From Cryptomeria japonica (taxonomy: Eukaryota; Streptophyta; Pinopsida; Cupressales; Cupressaceae): a stretch of 64,000 nt of DNA. Positions 23,054 to 35,835 of the stretch are shown in pieces (within the stretch, counting starts at the first letter, position 1; every line of letters starts with the position of its first letter). The stretch lies in the NCBI RefSeq assembly GCF_030272615.1, contig NC_081409.1:473862573-473926572 (forward strand), in the 5' to 3' direction. The notes below the pieces were generated by a model. It ran no database searches. It was not told where the DNA came from and was given only the letters and a program-made list of their open reading frames with translations. The translations under genes were made by a program, and so were the position numbers.

Positions 23054-26000
23054 ATGAAATTCCAGGTAGACAAAGATGCTCCTCCAGAGTCAAGAATGAC
23101 TTCAAAGTGGAAGAACATCAGCGACACCAACCTCAGACACATCAACCTGAGGGAATTTAAGAAGCGAACGTTTGGTCTGGACAACCTTGTGCCTACCACC
23201 ATTGCGCGAAAGATGATGAAGAGTGGTATCGTGCATGCTGCTGGCTTCCTCCCTACCATGCAGTGCAACGAACTAGTAGTCGAATGTGCCAAACACTACA
23301 ACCCCATCAGTAAGGACATTGTTGCACCTGATGGAAGAGTGTTGGCAAATGTCAGTGATGAGGCCATCAGAGAGGCCTTCAAGATCCCTGAGTACCACAA
23401 CGCAGTGTATATGACAAAGGACGAAGCTGACAGTCTGTACCATGACCACCTAGAGGAATATGATGCCATAGTTAACCATTCCTGGCTAGACAAGCCGAGG
23501 AAGGGCGCCTCCAAACTCCAGAGAAAGAGCCTAGTGTGAGCATACTTCAAGGAGGACATTGGGGACATGATTGTCCTGCTCAATAGAATAATAGGAAATC
23601 CTCAGGGAGCTCCATTCGAACCCTGGATGTATTATTTCATTAAAGAAATAATCAATGGAGTAAAAATGATAGACTGGGCCCGGATGATCAGCGACAACCT
23701 AGACAGCCAGCTAAGGAACCTGGAGACGAATAGGACTTTCTTCATGAGTTCTTACTTGTTTTATTCTTTGGCCAGGACCTACAGGTACAGAGGTCTCACT
23801 TGTAGAGGAGAAGTTGGGAACAAGGAGAACCAGTTTCCAGTATACGATTGCTATCCCCAGCTCCACATGGAGGAGAATTTCCATTTCAAAAGGGTGAATG
23901 ATACCTTCCTGATGCACATTACCCGGACACTTCAAGGTGGCCTGCACCAGAGGCTCTCTCAAGAGTCTATGGACTTCATCGGTCGGTTCGGGTGTTGGTA
24001 CATCCAATATCCAAAATTCACTTACCTCCGAATTCAGGGATTCTCCGGGCCTCCATACAAGCTTCTAGCTTACCCTACCAACCGAGTGGTGTTGCTCGAG
24101 GTTGTGAGACAATTGGAGGAGTATATAGTGATTCAAAGGGATAAGCAGAAGAAGGCAGGGACGTCCTCACTTACAATTAGTAATGGGCTGGAAACATGTC
24201 CATCATCACAGGCTGTTGCAACCGCTGAGAAGGAGTTGGCCCGGTATCCTTTCTATCAATACAAGGCAAGAAAAGATTTCGATCCATTCCATAGGATAAA
24301 GAAGATTGAAGGAACAACGTTTGAGTACAGACTGGATCTAGAAGACTGTTGGGCTAATGCGGCCGATAGCTTCGAGATCAGGAAGAGATTCTGGTCAAGA
24401 ATCCCGTTGGGTATGGTGAGAGCAACAAAAGTATTCAGAGTTGCCGATCAGGTAGAAGAAAGCCTAGAACTTCAGCAACCGGGCTTTGAGAAGATGAAAC
24501 ATGACCCCCTAGTTTTAATAGATTGGACAGAGGGAGAGAAATCAGATCTAGCAGACCTCATGAGGTCGGTGGTTGAGTATTCAAGGTGGTGGGTGTCTGA
24601 AAAGACAAAACAGTTGAAGGCCAAAGGTGTGACTTTGACTTATGAATTAATGGGAGTAGATGATACTCTGTCCGTCAATCCTTGTACCTCTGCTGGTGAT
24701 GCTCGAAATCCAAAAAGTGTTGGGTCTCGAAAGAGGAAGGAGTTGGTTGGAAGCTCCACAAAGGTCACAGGGAAAAGGGTTGTAGGTGAGTTGTAGGTGG
24801 GAGAAGAGAATCCAATGAGAGTCACTCCATCCTAAGTGCTGCTTCCATTGCGCCCGATCAGAGTGCAACTGGGGAGCAAGAGATGAACATCTGTGTGATT
24901 GATGATGAAGTAAGAGTGCTTTCCCAACCAGTTGAGGAAGTAGTGGAAAAGGTCTTCCAAAGTCCAGACAGAGAGCAAATTGAAGCACCTACAATCTTCT
25001 TGGATGGCATACCAGCAAACCTAGGAGAGACAGATGATGAGTTTGATCGGAACACTGTAGAACAATCAACCATTCCGGATTGGCTGAGAGCAAGGCTAAA
25101 GGCCAAGGTTCCCAAGGAGGCCCACTCAACCGAGGAGGTCACCTCAGCATTCCTGGAGAAGGTGAATGAACCCGCTATAGCTAAACCACCCAAACCCGCC
25201 AAGAAGTTTTCCCTAATTCAGAGAGACAATGCTGGATTCAGGACAGTCCAGATAGCGGTTCCCAAAGAAGGGAAGACTAGAGACAATGTCACCGCAGATG
25301 ATTACAAGGTTACTACCATAGAGCTGGGTAAGCCCACCCAGGACCAAGAGATCCAATATTTTGATGACTCTTGCAACGTTCTAATGACAGGGCTGGCTCG
25401 TGAAAAGGAAAAGAGGAAGAAGGTTGAAGAAGAGAACCAACAGTGGAAGAAGTATGTTCTCCATCTTACCAGCCCACTCAACCGTGAAGTCCCGGCTACT
25501 CCGCCACAACCTCTTCAGCAGGGATCAATGAAGGACTATGATGATATGAAGGGCTCGTACACTCAAGAAAAGGAATGGATTTCAGACGCTTCGGTGCATA
25601 CTGACACACTGGTAGAAAACTTAGTATTGGCACACGAGGCAACTTCTTTATTGATTGATCGTATCCAGGATCTAGCCTCTAATTGGGAAGAGGTGGATGA
25701 AATTCAGAATGAAATACTCCCTCATCTAAAGGTTATCCGAGGCATGTCGAAGAGAAGCTTAGTGGATGCAGGCATCATACAGACAGGGGACAGGTACGAC
25801 TTCGACACATGGTACTATACTCTGGTCACTCGGATTGAGGTTCTGAAGAAATCCGAGACCAAGTGCTTTGAGACAAAGGCAAGTGTTAGAGAGGTCTTGG
25901 GCAAGGTATTTTGTGTGGCGTCAAAGATCTGGAAGAAGGAAAGCCTAAGGGAGAAGCATTTACAAGCAGAGAACCTGAGAGCCAAGATTTAGGAAAGCTT

Positions 26001-26247
26001 CTTCCGGTATTCAGGGATGATTGACAAAGGCGATCTTTCAAAGATTGCAAACTTCCTCTCCATCGATGAGAACTTCCTCACCCAAGCAGTTGAATGGGAA
26101 GGCATCCTTGCCACATGTACCGATGATGTGGACCTCGTTGACTTCTAGATTGGCGGTTTGTCAAGTGTCACCATGGAGGAGGTCAAGCTAATTGTGTCCA
26201 AATACGTTGAATCTCTGAAAGAAGAAAGTGTCCACTCACCCCATTGA
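23054..26247 (+). pseudogene. Long gag-like ORF carried in the U3 of giant LTR unit A
   Basis: About 1,060 codons from ATG at 23054 (MKFQVDKDAPPESRMTS), broken by stops at 23539, 24796, 25992 and 26148 and a frameshift near 24,800. The N-terminal half has PDGRVLANVSDEAIREAFKI and, at about 24020-24110, LRIQGFSGPPYKLL...LEVVRQLEEY. The second half is charged with likely coiled coils (EKEKRKKVEEENQQWKKY at about 25410-25460). A homologous frame lies at 28248-31226 on the opposite strand. I recognise no protease, polymerase, integrase or zinc knuckle. It resembles the large uncharacterised plant transposon proteins often annotated only as putative plant transposon protein. An acceptor-like TTATTTGCTTGCAG lies just upstream (23027-23040), so the transcript may be spliced. 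Confidence 0.65.
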
Positions 26248-26385
26248 AATTAGCAACTGCGCCATGTGTCACTCTTCCATTTGTTTGAATTGATAGCATT
26301 TCGGGAAACCCTAATTAGGGTTTAAGACTTTCAATCTTGGCCCTTGATCGCTGTTTGATCTCGGCCATTCATTCATTTTGAAAAA

Positions 26386-26394
26386 CTATATAAG
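26386..26394 (+). promoter_or_regulatory. TATA box of giant LTR unit A
   Basis: CTATATAAG, preceded by CCCTAATTAGGGTTT (about 26309) and CTCGGCCATT (26359). The same three elements in the same order occur in unit B. It lies downstream of the ORF, so this promoter would transcribe outward from the LTR, not the ORF. Confidence 0.65.
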
Positions 26395-27067
26395 GCTGCC
26401 TCCTCTCATTTGGAGAGTGTGAGGTTTTTGATGTATTGTTGCTTAAGGTCATTTCCAGATAATATATTGCATGTGCGTTGCTTTGTAATCTCTATTATTT
26501 GAATGATTTGCATGGTTTCAATTGCCTCAACACTTAGTTACAATTAATTTAGATTTGCTTTCATTGTTGTTAATTTGAATGAAGGATTTGATAAGTATTA
26601 ATTGATGGTGTATCTCCGCTCATACTTTTAGTAAATGGATGATTTCCATTCTACCGTGCAAAGTTAGTCTGAGCCCATCCCCTGTGCATCCCAACATCTC
26701 GATCATAAGCACAACCCATTGAAGATTGCACCGGCCTTGTGTAGTTGTCCCTAGTGTGGCGAAGCAAGGTTTGGTTTCTCGAGAGCACCCAGCTGATACC
26801 GTCTCCAGAATTCGTAGGATTAGATTAGCCCTCTCAAACCCTGTCCCTTTTTCCCTTTCTTTTGAAAGTCTAAATCCCCATAAAATTCCCCCCCCCCAAA
26901 AAAAAGAAGAGCCTAAAATTGCCAAATCCATCTAAGTTCAGCAGTTCAAGATACTTGTCAACGTAAGTCCCCCTTGAAATTTCAGCATACACTACCCAAG
27001 AAACTATTCCACTAAAGTCGCTTGTTCGCACATATAGACCTTGGAATTAGTAGTGATTTTTCAGGAG

Positions 27068-27097
27068 AGGATAGAATACCTTCGGGTATCCTATCCT
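27068..27097 (+). other. 13-bp hairpin with a TTCG loop near the LTR 3' end
   Basis: AGGATAGAATACC, then TTCG, then GGTATCCTATCCT. The arms pair except for one position. A decayed version (GGATAGAATAC-TTA-GTATT) is at the matching place in unit B, about 57365-57383. It could be an RNA structure near the R/U5 end (inference). Confidence 0.6.
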
Positions 27098-28091
27098 AAT
27101 GTTTGGTAGATGATAAAACAAACACCAACACACTGTTGTGAACTATTGTTTTTTTGGAGTAGAATGTGAAGGGAATTATTTAATGATGCATTATGTTGGT
27201 TCCCAAAACCATAGATTGGAAATCAAAGAGTTTTGCCACTTCCCTTAATGATTTAAAAATCAGTCTTGGCCAACAAACGGGAATGATTGATAGATCAAAT
27301 TCCCGTGCACTTCAAGCTTCGCTAAACCAAGGCGAGTGAACCTATACTTGAAACCTAAATTTGTAGGTTAAAGACTTTTCTATAGCGAATTTAAGAAATT
27401 TGGTGACTTCAAGATGGCAATTGTTCCTGAACCCAATCTTATTATCTGAAAATTGTAACTGCTTGTTTGTAAATGAATATTTATAAGGTAGTGGTTATAT
27501 GAATTAGAAATATGATTCCCTGATGAAGCTTGCTCTAAAAATACTTGATTCAAATATATAAAACAATAAAAGACCAGTGCCTTGATTCCTTACTGGTTTC
27601 ATATCATTTCAATTGAAAAATCCTACGTTTAACTTTAGAGACAGTTTTAATAACTTGCTAATGAAACAAGACCATCATCTCAAAGGCTTCTATATGAACT
27701 GTAATTAAAATGTAACATCCAGTTAGTCTTACTGAATTTAACTTTACTTTGAAAGACCAATAAGACAATTCAAAGTTTGCCAACCAATCCTTCAAACTGA
27801 TGTTTAAACTGAAAATCAATCTTAATTACAACAACATAAGACTGCACAATGAAACAATCTATGTAAATAGATTTATCTAAGGAACTGATTAATCAATTGA
27901 AAAGATAGAGACCATCATGAATAAAAAACACTTGAATCTTTATATTAAAAATATGATACTTAAACTAGTTGATTTCAATGTATATCATCCATCAACTTGA
28001 TACTTCTAGACAGCGAGTTCATAAGAAATGCATAAAAGATTTTCTTGATATAAAACTATAAACTTGTGTTCTATGTCTTTCCTAAAAGATC

Positions 28092-28102
28092 CTCCATATA
28101 TA
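28092..28102 (-). promoter_or_regulatory. TATA box candidate of unit C
   Basis: CTATATATGGA on the minus strand, about 150 bp beyond the stop codon of the long frame, as in unit A. Confidence 0.45.
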
Positions 28103-28247
28103 GATGAGGATTCGGTTTGACCCTTTCATTAAAACTAAAATTAACAAAACACTAACTAGAAACTAACTACCTAAAAACTGCTCTAACAATATGAACAAAC
28201 TGATAGACTATAAGATAAAGTCACATCTTTGAACACCCTTTTGATAT

Positions 28248-31226
28248 TTATGGTTGATCTCCAAGCATTTGACCACACTTCTGAATATGCTTCAAGTATC
28301 CCTCTGATTTGTAGGTATCCGCATCATAGATGATATCTCTGACCACAATCTCCATAGTGACGAAGTTTTTCATATGCTCAATTGTATCTGTCATATCAAG
28401 TCCATCAGACTGAGCAATGTTAAGGGAGGCATTGAGAAGACTTTGGCATTTTATAAATTTATCCTTATCCTTAATCTGTCCATTCTGATCTTCAACCTCT
28501 GGAAAACCATGCTGTACTATTTCCTTACATTCATCAAATTCATTTTGCAGTTCTGTGTCAAAGTCTTCATGTTTTCTCAACAACCTTTGCATTCCTTCAA
28601 TAACTTTGGCATTTGCATTGGCCATTGTCTTATCATGCAATAAAGTTCCTAATCTGTTATAAATCCGATTGTGAGATACCGCATTATCCATATTCTTCTG
28701 ATAAACAAACCAAAAATCTTCAAGGAAACCTTGCAACTTTTCAAATCTCTTGGTTAGTAAAACAGAGGGTGCATCAACCCTCACACTCTGCATTTGCTTT
28801 TTTAACCTTTTGTTTTCTAATTGCACTTCTTCACATTTCTTTTTCCATTGAGACCCATCATGGATCTGTGGGACAGGTTGTCCTCCTCTTTTTAACAACT
28901 CTTCATATAGTCCCTTGTAGTGATCTCTTTCTCTGATCATTTTGACTAATTGTGCTTTATTAAATTTTGAAATATCGATGCCCATGTCAGCAGTAACAAT
29001 AGGATCCACTTCATCAACTTTTAATTTCATCATATGACCAAAGGCTTTATCCACATCAATGATCTTTAGTCTCTTATTTGGAGGGTAAAGAGCCCAAAAG
29101 AGAAGATCATCTTCACCCTGGTCAAACCTAGAGCCAATATACACATCATTCACTCCTTGAATATCCAATTTAAATTCCTTATTCTCAGAATGTAACATGC
29201 TATCAAAAATAAATGATGCACTCATATCCCATCCTGGAAAGATGATGATGCCTGCTCCACTAAGAAGCTGTCTTCCCCTTTGAGGGGTTATAGTAGTTAA
29301 TTCTAAATTGATTTCTTCCTTGAGTTTCCTCAACAATTCTGATTCTTTTTCAGGGGTTATGCTTGGGATAGATTCCCTCAATTTTTTACCTTTGAAATTA
29401 TATAAAAAGGATTTAAATTCTTTTGACTTGATAATAACATCATCAGACACAAAAGCAAAATGCTCATCATATTGTGCATCACTATGGATGTTCAGCCTGG
29501 CAACAATTTGTTCTTGTAAGTCAGGCTCCTCTACTGTGTCCGGTGCTTGATACCTGGATACGATCTCAACATCTTTTGACTCACTTTCACTCTCCTCCTC
29601 TTCGGTTTCCATTTCCTGCAATCTCTTCTTCTTTTCTTCCAAATTTCTGTTTAATTCATCAATGGCTGTCTGGGCCTCTTCCTCCTCCATGTTCCTAAAC
29701 ATATCTTCTTCTTCCAAGCAAATATGAAAATAATCTCCGAAATTCTGGCCTTTCTTACAACTGTGAATATATCCTTCAGGGTCATAATTGACTCTAGCAG
29801 TATATTTGAACATATTGTATTCTTAAATTAATTTCCTATCAATGGCTTCATAAGCCTTTGTTGATACAATGGTGACGTCCCCAAACCTAAGAGTCCCGGG
29901 CAGGAAAGCTTGCTTACCCATATCTCCAAAGTGTCTAGAATTTCGACACACTTAACTGTCTTACAATCTCCAGATAAGCAATCCTGTCTGATACAAATTT
30001 TGGCGTCACATATGGGGTTCCTTCAAAACCATAAATTCTGAAGCAAGTAAAATCCTTATGAACAAACCAATCACCCCAGTTGTGATTGACAATACCTCTC
30101 TCATCAAAAGCAGCAGGTCTCAGAAATCTTTTAATCTCAGTGGAAATAGATCCTTCACACGGGACACGATAAACTTGTACAGTGGCTTTACTATTAGCTC
30201 TTCAAACTTAATGTAGTTTGACCTCACGTATCGTGAGTCCCATACCGATGTCCGCATTTGCATTGGTTGTTCCTTACCTGCTCTGTCCACTGTGTTCAAT
30301 TTTAAACTCATTGGCCACATACCTCAAAATCTTCCATAAAATAAAATCAAATGCATCAACAACGAGTAAAACTTAAAAGTGGGCTCCTTATTATCCCTGA
30401 GGTTCAAGAAACCCTCATGCAATTTTTCTGCAAGATAAGTAGCATAATCAAAGGGTCTCGGCTCATACATTTATACATTTGCTGCCAACACCAGCGGTCC
30501 AATACTAGCCACATCAGGGATCTCTATACCTCCAACCTGTCCGCATGACATATAAGTGTATTGTAAGTAGTGTCTGAACATATCCATGTTAAATGGGGGA
30601 CCATCCTCTTCGTTTAGAATGCCCTTCTCAACCCTGTGGAAGGATAAGTTCCACCCTTTGTAAGTAGTATCCATTTTAACAAATTCTTCTTCTAGTTCTT
30701 CAAATGACAAGGGCACATCAGGGTTAGGATCTAAGCTAAAAACTTCATCTATAGTGCCACGGCAAAATCTGATAAACACCTCGCCATTTGGAAACTGAAT
30801 GCATCTCTTCACAGAATTATAATTTTTGACTAGGACTTCCATCAATCTGATATTTACGAAAACGTTCGGTACAACAAGTTTACCTAAGTTGGTTATCCAT
30901 GGGTTACAGATTGGTTTTTCTCTGTCTTTTCTCAGAAAATGAAACAGGAAGAGTTCATAACCCCTCACCTTTGTACATACATCTCCAACCTATTTAAACC
31001 TGTCTGCAAGTTGATCTCTTCTAGGCATATGTTGTTTCGACCTTCTTGATTTTGGACCTCAAGACTGCAATTGATCAATAATATCTTGATTTAATTTTTG
31101 TGTGGGAGGGACTTCCGCTGTTTTAGATTTTTTGGATGTAGACTCGGAGCCGTTAGCACTTCTCTTTCTTCTTGATGAACTTGAAGCTTCCGTGATGTGT
31201 GAAGAATTGTGAGCAATAATTCTCAT
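28248..31226 (-). pseudogene. Long gag-like ORF of unit C, homologous to the unit A ORF
   Basis: A single reading frame of about 990 codons from 31226 (MRIIAHNSSHITEASSSSRR) to 28248, with in-frame stops near 31055, 30990, 30471, 30340, 30120 and 29930-29815 but no needed frameshift until about 29930. The last 521 codons (29813-28248) are open. An early Ser/Lys-rich stretch (RRKRSANGSESTSKKSK) looks like a nuclear-localisation patch. LMEVLVKNYNS...FPNGEVFIRF and FRIYGFEGTPY...LEIVRQL (about 30000-30060) match the unit A protein (CAKHYNP...PDGRVLANVS and LRIQGFSGPPY...LEVVRQL). The C-terminal half has an acidic coiled coil (LEEKKKRLQEMETEEEESES) and a second one (CEEVQLENKRLKKQMQ). Function unknown; a structural or regulatory retroelement protein is an inference. 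Confidence 0.68.
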
Positions 31227-31329
31227 CTGGTGTGTTTTTCACTGGGACACCATTTGCACTTGGTTCTTAATTCGCCTTGTGTGAGCCATCAATCTACGCA
31301 GTCGTAAGCATTAAATATAGGCTACTTTG

Positions 31330-31870
31330 GTTTCAGTTTTGAATTACATCTGTAACGGCTCATCGGTATATGCTTTTCCGATGAATTACTCCCTTGGCAC
31401 CACCAGAAAGAAATATTTCATTCCTTAAGTCACTTTGTTGTTCATCGACATGTGTCTTCCCGATGCCCTTATCAGGTATCGGCATAACCTTGAATAGCTT
31501 CTACCGATAGTTATTTTTTCTCCGATGAACCTTCTCCTTTGTTATTTCCATCGGGTATCAAGATAGCTTGAAATGATACAACCTGATCTCTTTAAGTTAT
31601 GTCGATGACTAACATCTTTCTTCCTGTCGGTGTAGGTCATACCGATAGCCTTATTGGCTATCGACAAAACACTAACTCACATGTTCCGATTGCGAATGCT
31701 TTGCCGATGATGCTTCAGTAGTTACCATGTCGGTGTATATCCTCCCGATGTGCCTATCAGGTATCAGGATAACTCCTATCCCCTTCTCGCGATAGTTAGT
31801 TACTTCCCGATGACCTTTTGCTTTGCTAGAGTGCTTTCTTCAGGGTAAGCTACACCGATGGTTTTAATCT
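31330..31870 (-). repeat. Degenerate CCGATG/ATCGG array
   Basis: At least twelve irregularly spaced units built on CCGATG, TCGGTGTA or TATCGG (for example TTCCGATGAA, CGGGTATCA, CTATCGACAAAAC), spaced 25-70 bp. It lies upstream of the unit C ORF, the same relative place as the CCGCC array in unit A. Confidence 0.65.
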
Positions 31871-32050
31871 ACTTTTCTCTACAAAATGTGCTCCCCTCAA
31901 TGAGATACACATGCTTATGATTTTTTATATAAACTGAACAAAACCTCACAAAAGCTCAATCTTTGAGATATTACATAGATCTTGCTTCTTTGGCTAAATT
32001 TGCTAAAGTGAAAGCCTTATCTTACGCAGTGCCACCCCCTAATTGCCCAG

Positions 32051-35000
32051 GTGATGGTTGACTCTCTAGAGACAGATCATAGATGGATGGGAATTGATGT
32101 TGTAGGGTCATTCCTGCACATAAAACTTCAGCAGTAACTATTCTCATGATAAAAAATACTTATTGAAAAGCATAAGCAAATAGCATCTCAATAGCATAAA
32201 TAATTTTGAAAAATTATGTGCTAACACATTATTCACCGAGTGATTGTGGTCCTTGTTTTTCTTGCTTTTGCATAAGTTTGGCCTTGGTGTTGGAGCTATA
32301 TTGGGTCATCGCTCAAATTTCTTTTATAAATGTGAAACTTTATTAATATGAGTAACAAAAAAATTGCTTTTGCAAATGATTCTCTTGCATGCCAAAGTAA
32401 GTATCTGTAGGAGGCAAACAAAAGGCAGTTAAAAGTAAAAGCATTTAAGAACTTATTAAAATTAATGCTACAAAATTGTATTTAATGATTTCTATTCTTT
32501 GTTAAACCTGCTCTCAACTTTGATCGCGATTCGACTAGGAGCTACTTAAGATCAAGCTGACAAAAGACATGGAAACAACTGAAAATCTCATGGTATTGCT
32601 GCAGCTGCACTATAGGAAATCCTGGAGTAATATTGGTATATGGTGCAGTCAGTTTGTTGTTATCTATTATAAGAGCCTAATCTCTACATAACTTTTTCTA
32701 GGGTGAATGCTTGTAATGAAATCTTGGGTGAGCATAGAAATATTGGTGGTGGCCAGTATGTTCTGCAAATTGTCTCGTGATGTAATGATATAAACTTTGC
32801 ATCCAACTCTCCTTAGAATTTTAGCATTGTTTCATTTGAAAACAAATAACTTACACTACTTTATAAATTAATAATAAAGGTACATGATGAAACACAACAT
32901 GTACTTAGCAACTGTAATGAAATCCTTGCCTGACCCAGCTTATTGGCTTTCTCCTCTTTATATGGTGTGACATCTTTCCTGAGGCTAAAACATATATATA
33001 AACCATGTCTGGTTTAAACATTAAAAAATTGCCTCAAGTGGGTTAGATGTATCTGTGTCAAATGTTTCCTGCCCTCTTTATTACAACAGGAAAGAAACAA
33101 TAGTAATCATATAGCAGAAGCAGAATACTGGGTACATCTAGTTAATATATCCCAGAGACCAGATGCATCTGTTGTCTCATGCTGCATCTCCAAAAACCAC
33201 TCCTTTCCCAGTAAGGTAAACTGCGAAGAAAGGGGCATATCTGACATTTACCAAGAAGAAGTTACAGTTTCTTTTTGACGTTATGAAGATTTTCTTAGTC
33301 TTGATTGGACAGACTCTTCTTTTTTGCTTATCTTTCAAGCCTTCTTAACAAACCAAGATTTTCTTCAAGCTGCAATTGCTTGGTGGGACTCCAAACTTGT
33401 GCTAGATACATTATTTCTTTGATTTGTGCCAGTTTGCCTAGGACTTGGGGAGTGGGTTGGGTGTGCTGTGGGGTTTGGTATGTTTCAGTTTGATATCTGG
33501 ATTCTCAGTTGTAAAGCTATGCATAAAGCCCCACACACACATGCCTTGCTTTCTTTATCTCTTGCAGGTTGAGCTCATCATTTTTTCTTGTATTTCATAG
33601 GGATATACATAGCCAGAGCCATGTAGTTTGTAGGTTTTATACTTATCTTTGTAGTTCTATTGTTTCTTTCTTACATGGGAGATGCTGTTGGTACTCTTCT
33701 GCTATTATTATGAGTTATACTTGTGAGTCCCTTTGATCTGTTTTGGTCATTTTTGGATGTTAGTATAGTTTCCTTGTTTCTCTTTCTCACGCATACATGT
33801 AGATATGATATGCTAATTTATTCAATGTTTCCGTAAAATTTTACTATTTATAAATTAATATAAGCTTCAATTAGAATTTTTTTTAGTATTTCATAAGAAT
33901 TCCCATGGAGTTCAATGGAGTATTTTACATGCTCGTTCATCAAGTAAAGCCTCTTAAATATAAATGAGAGCTTCAGTTATTGAGGATCTTGCTTGTGAAG
34001 GAGTTGTGGACTAGACAAGCAGATGTGGAAGAATGTAGGTAAGGGAAGACTTTGGCTGTTTTGAACAAACCCATGTAGGAGCACATGCTAGAGACATAAG
34101 AAGCCATGAAAATAAATAGTTGAGGTACATGAATAATAGATCCTGTACCGTGCAGAAACACAGACACATGCAATAATCTCAAGGCACATGCCGAATGTCA
34201 TGGACATGCTTTAAACATCTACATGAGCTAATTATAAATAGTACGCCTTACCCTCAAGGAAATATACATTACATTGTATTAACAGTGTGTAGAAGCTGAT
34301 TAAGTGTTGTCTCATGGAGACTTGTTATTGTTGTGTGAGAGGCATTGATTTTGTCACAGGGGTAAGGAGGGCACTGAGTAAAATGTAACTAGGATCATTG
34401 TTAATTAAGCATTCACATGGTTTGAGTAGCCTTATCTGTTTGTGCATGTTCATTTAGGCTTATGGTTGTGAACATAGATGAAAAACTTGCCATAAACTTG
34501 CAGAACCCATGAATCAAAATGGTTTGTGAGTTACTTGTATTATAATGTGGTGTCAAGTTGTTTTCAAATTTTTGATGAAAAGTTGGCAAAAACTTGCATT
34601 TAGGGGAAATAATCAGCCGTGTGTACAAAATGTTATTCTGCCAAAAAAATCCCTCATTTTCATCTTTTTTTCACATTGGTTTTTATTGAACATTTGAGTT
34701 GTGTTTTTTCAAGCATGCACATGAAGGTTCATTTGGTCTTGAAGTGCTTAATTTGACCTTGGTGGTGGGGGTTCACACCTTGACCATGCCTTGTATTGTG
34801 ATAGGTTGTGTGTGAGCAGTGCTGTCCCTTGACCCTGCTGTGGGCCGCCACCCCCAATCCCCTACTACAGTTTTAAACAGCAAAAAGTAAAAATTGTCTT
34901 GGACCTGTGTTTACCACATATGAAATTTATTATTATCATATAAATCTATGATGTGAATTTTGAATTATCTATGAATGAAGCAGAAACTACTTATAACCTT

Positions 35001-35760
35001 TGTTTATTCATTCTGTTGTATGGTTTTGAAGATTAATTTACATATCTATGCATTTTTTAATGTTTGGAAAAGTTGTCTAATTTTTGCCGAGTCCAAGCTG
35101 CTAAGTTATTGTTGAGCTAGAAAGGAAGTAAGCCCAAGTCACACTTTTCGCTTGGTTGTGCCAGCACAAAACTGTGAATCAAATGGAAAACATAAAGTCA
35201 AACCCCACACAATCAGAAACAACTTAAAACATAAAAAGAGAGTTGTGATTTTTACTTGGTGTTGCCACCTAAAAAGTGCAGTTGAGGAGGTTAAGTTAGC
35301 TAATCTAATCCAATGTCTAGTTTTAGTGTTATAAAGCAAAGAATAGGAGAATGGCGCCACCTAACCCTAGTTGGCCTATGTTTGGAATAAAGCAAAGAGC
35401 TTATTTTAGGCTATTTATTTCTTTTATTACCTCGTTGTAGTGGATAGAATTAGGGTTGTTTTTAAGTGACGCTTTGTTGAGATTATTATATTATTATTTG
35501 ATCTCAAAAAGGTTCCTTTGATGATTGTATAAAAAAGGTGCATTGAGCACAAAATTGGTAATAAGGATAGTCGATGCTAAGGCAATGCTATTGGAATTGC
35601 CACTCAAGTTATATTTTTGTTTTTGAAAGTTAGTGAATGTTGGTTGAAACGAAGTTTATGTTGCATAAGCCATTTTTAGCAAAAGTGATTGTGTAGTTGT
35701 GATTGTATGTTTATAATCTCATGAAGTAAATTGACAATAGATTGTTTTAAGCATAGTTAC
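32051..35760. other. Intron sequence, no feature recognised
   Basis: AT-rich sequence with only short unrelated ORFs. A promoter-like ATTATAAATAGTA occurs near 34228, in a context that may be an old LTR, but I could not pair its ends. Confidence 0.4.
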
Positions 35761-35764
35761 GAGA

Positions 35765-35835
35765 CTCGTACTCAGCTCGGAGTCAGTAAGCATGTTTTGG
35801 ACTTGGACTCAAGAAAAACTCGGCAAAGTGAAAAA
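35765..35835. repeat. ACTCGG-rich terminal-repeat relic (left)
   Basis: Begins ACGAGACTCGTACTCAGCTC and contains CTCGGCAAAG. The inverted start ACGAGACTC recurs on the opposite strand at the right edge of 43140-43322. The two may be the ends of one DNA transposon; no duplication was found. Confidence 0.4.

Larger units (their letters stand above)
20583..27130 (+). mobile_element. Giant LTR-like unit A (6.5 kb) with an internal ORF, duplication cactg
   Basis: Begins TGTTGTGACC, ends CACCAACA, and is flanked by cactg at 20578-20582 and 27131-27135. These are marks of LTR-integrase insertion. The start is not repeated at the end, so it reads as a single LTR rather than a two-LTR element. A TATA box lies only about 740 bp from the 3' end (26386), placing about 5.8 kb in the U3 position. 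In order, that region holds a short palindrome, a 117-bp repeat in triplicate, about 18 AAAGTCCGCC units, and a long broken ORF (23054-26247). Unit B (54356-57423) shares the start, the repeat-array layout, the TATA region and the 3' end. The chance match of a 5-bp duplication is about 1 in 1,000. Confidence 0.72.
27134..32050 (-). mobile_element. Putative giant LTR-like unit C, minus strand
   Basis: The layout mirrors unit A on the other strand: a degenerate repeat array (31330-31870), a long gag-like frame (31226-28248), then a TATA box (28092-28102) about 960 bp before a possible end at 27134. The left end abuts unit A. I found neither a convincing right end nor a duplication, so both limits are estimates. 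Confidence 0.45.

Noticed and set aside
28248-29813. A host protein-coding gene of 521 residues
   Set aside because: The frame extends upstream through several stops to 31226 and shares motifs with the unit A ORF, so it is the open end of a retroelement pseudogene.
34190-34400. Possible solo LTR with an ATTATAAATAGTA promoter
   Set aside because: No paired TG...CA ends or duplication could be found.
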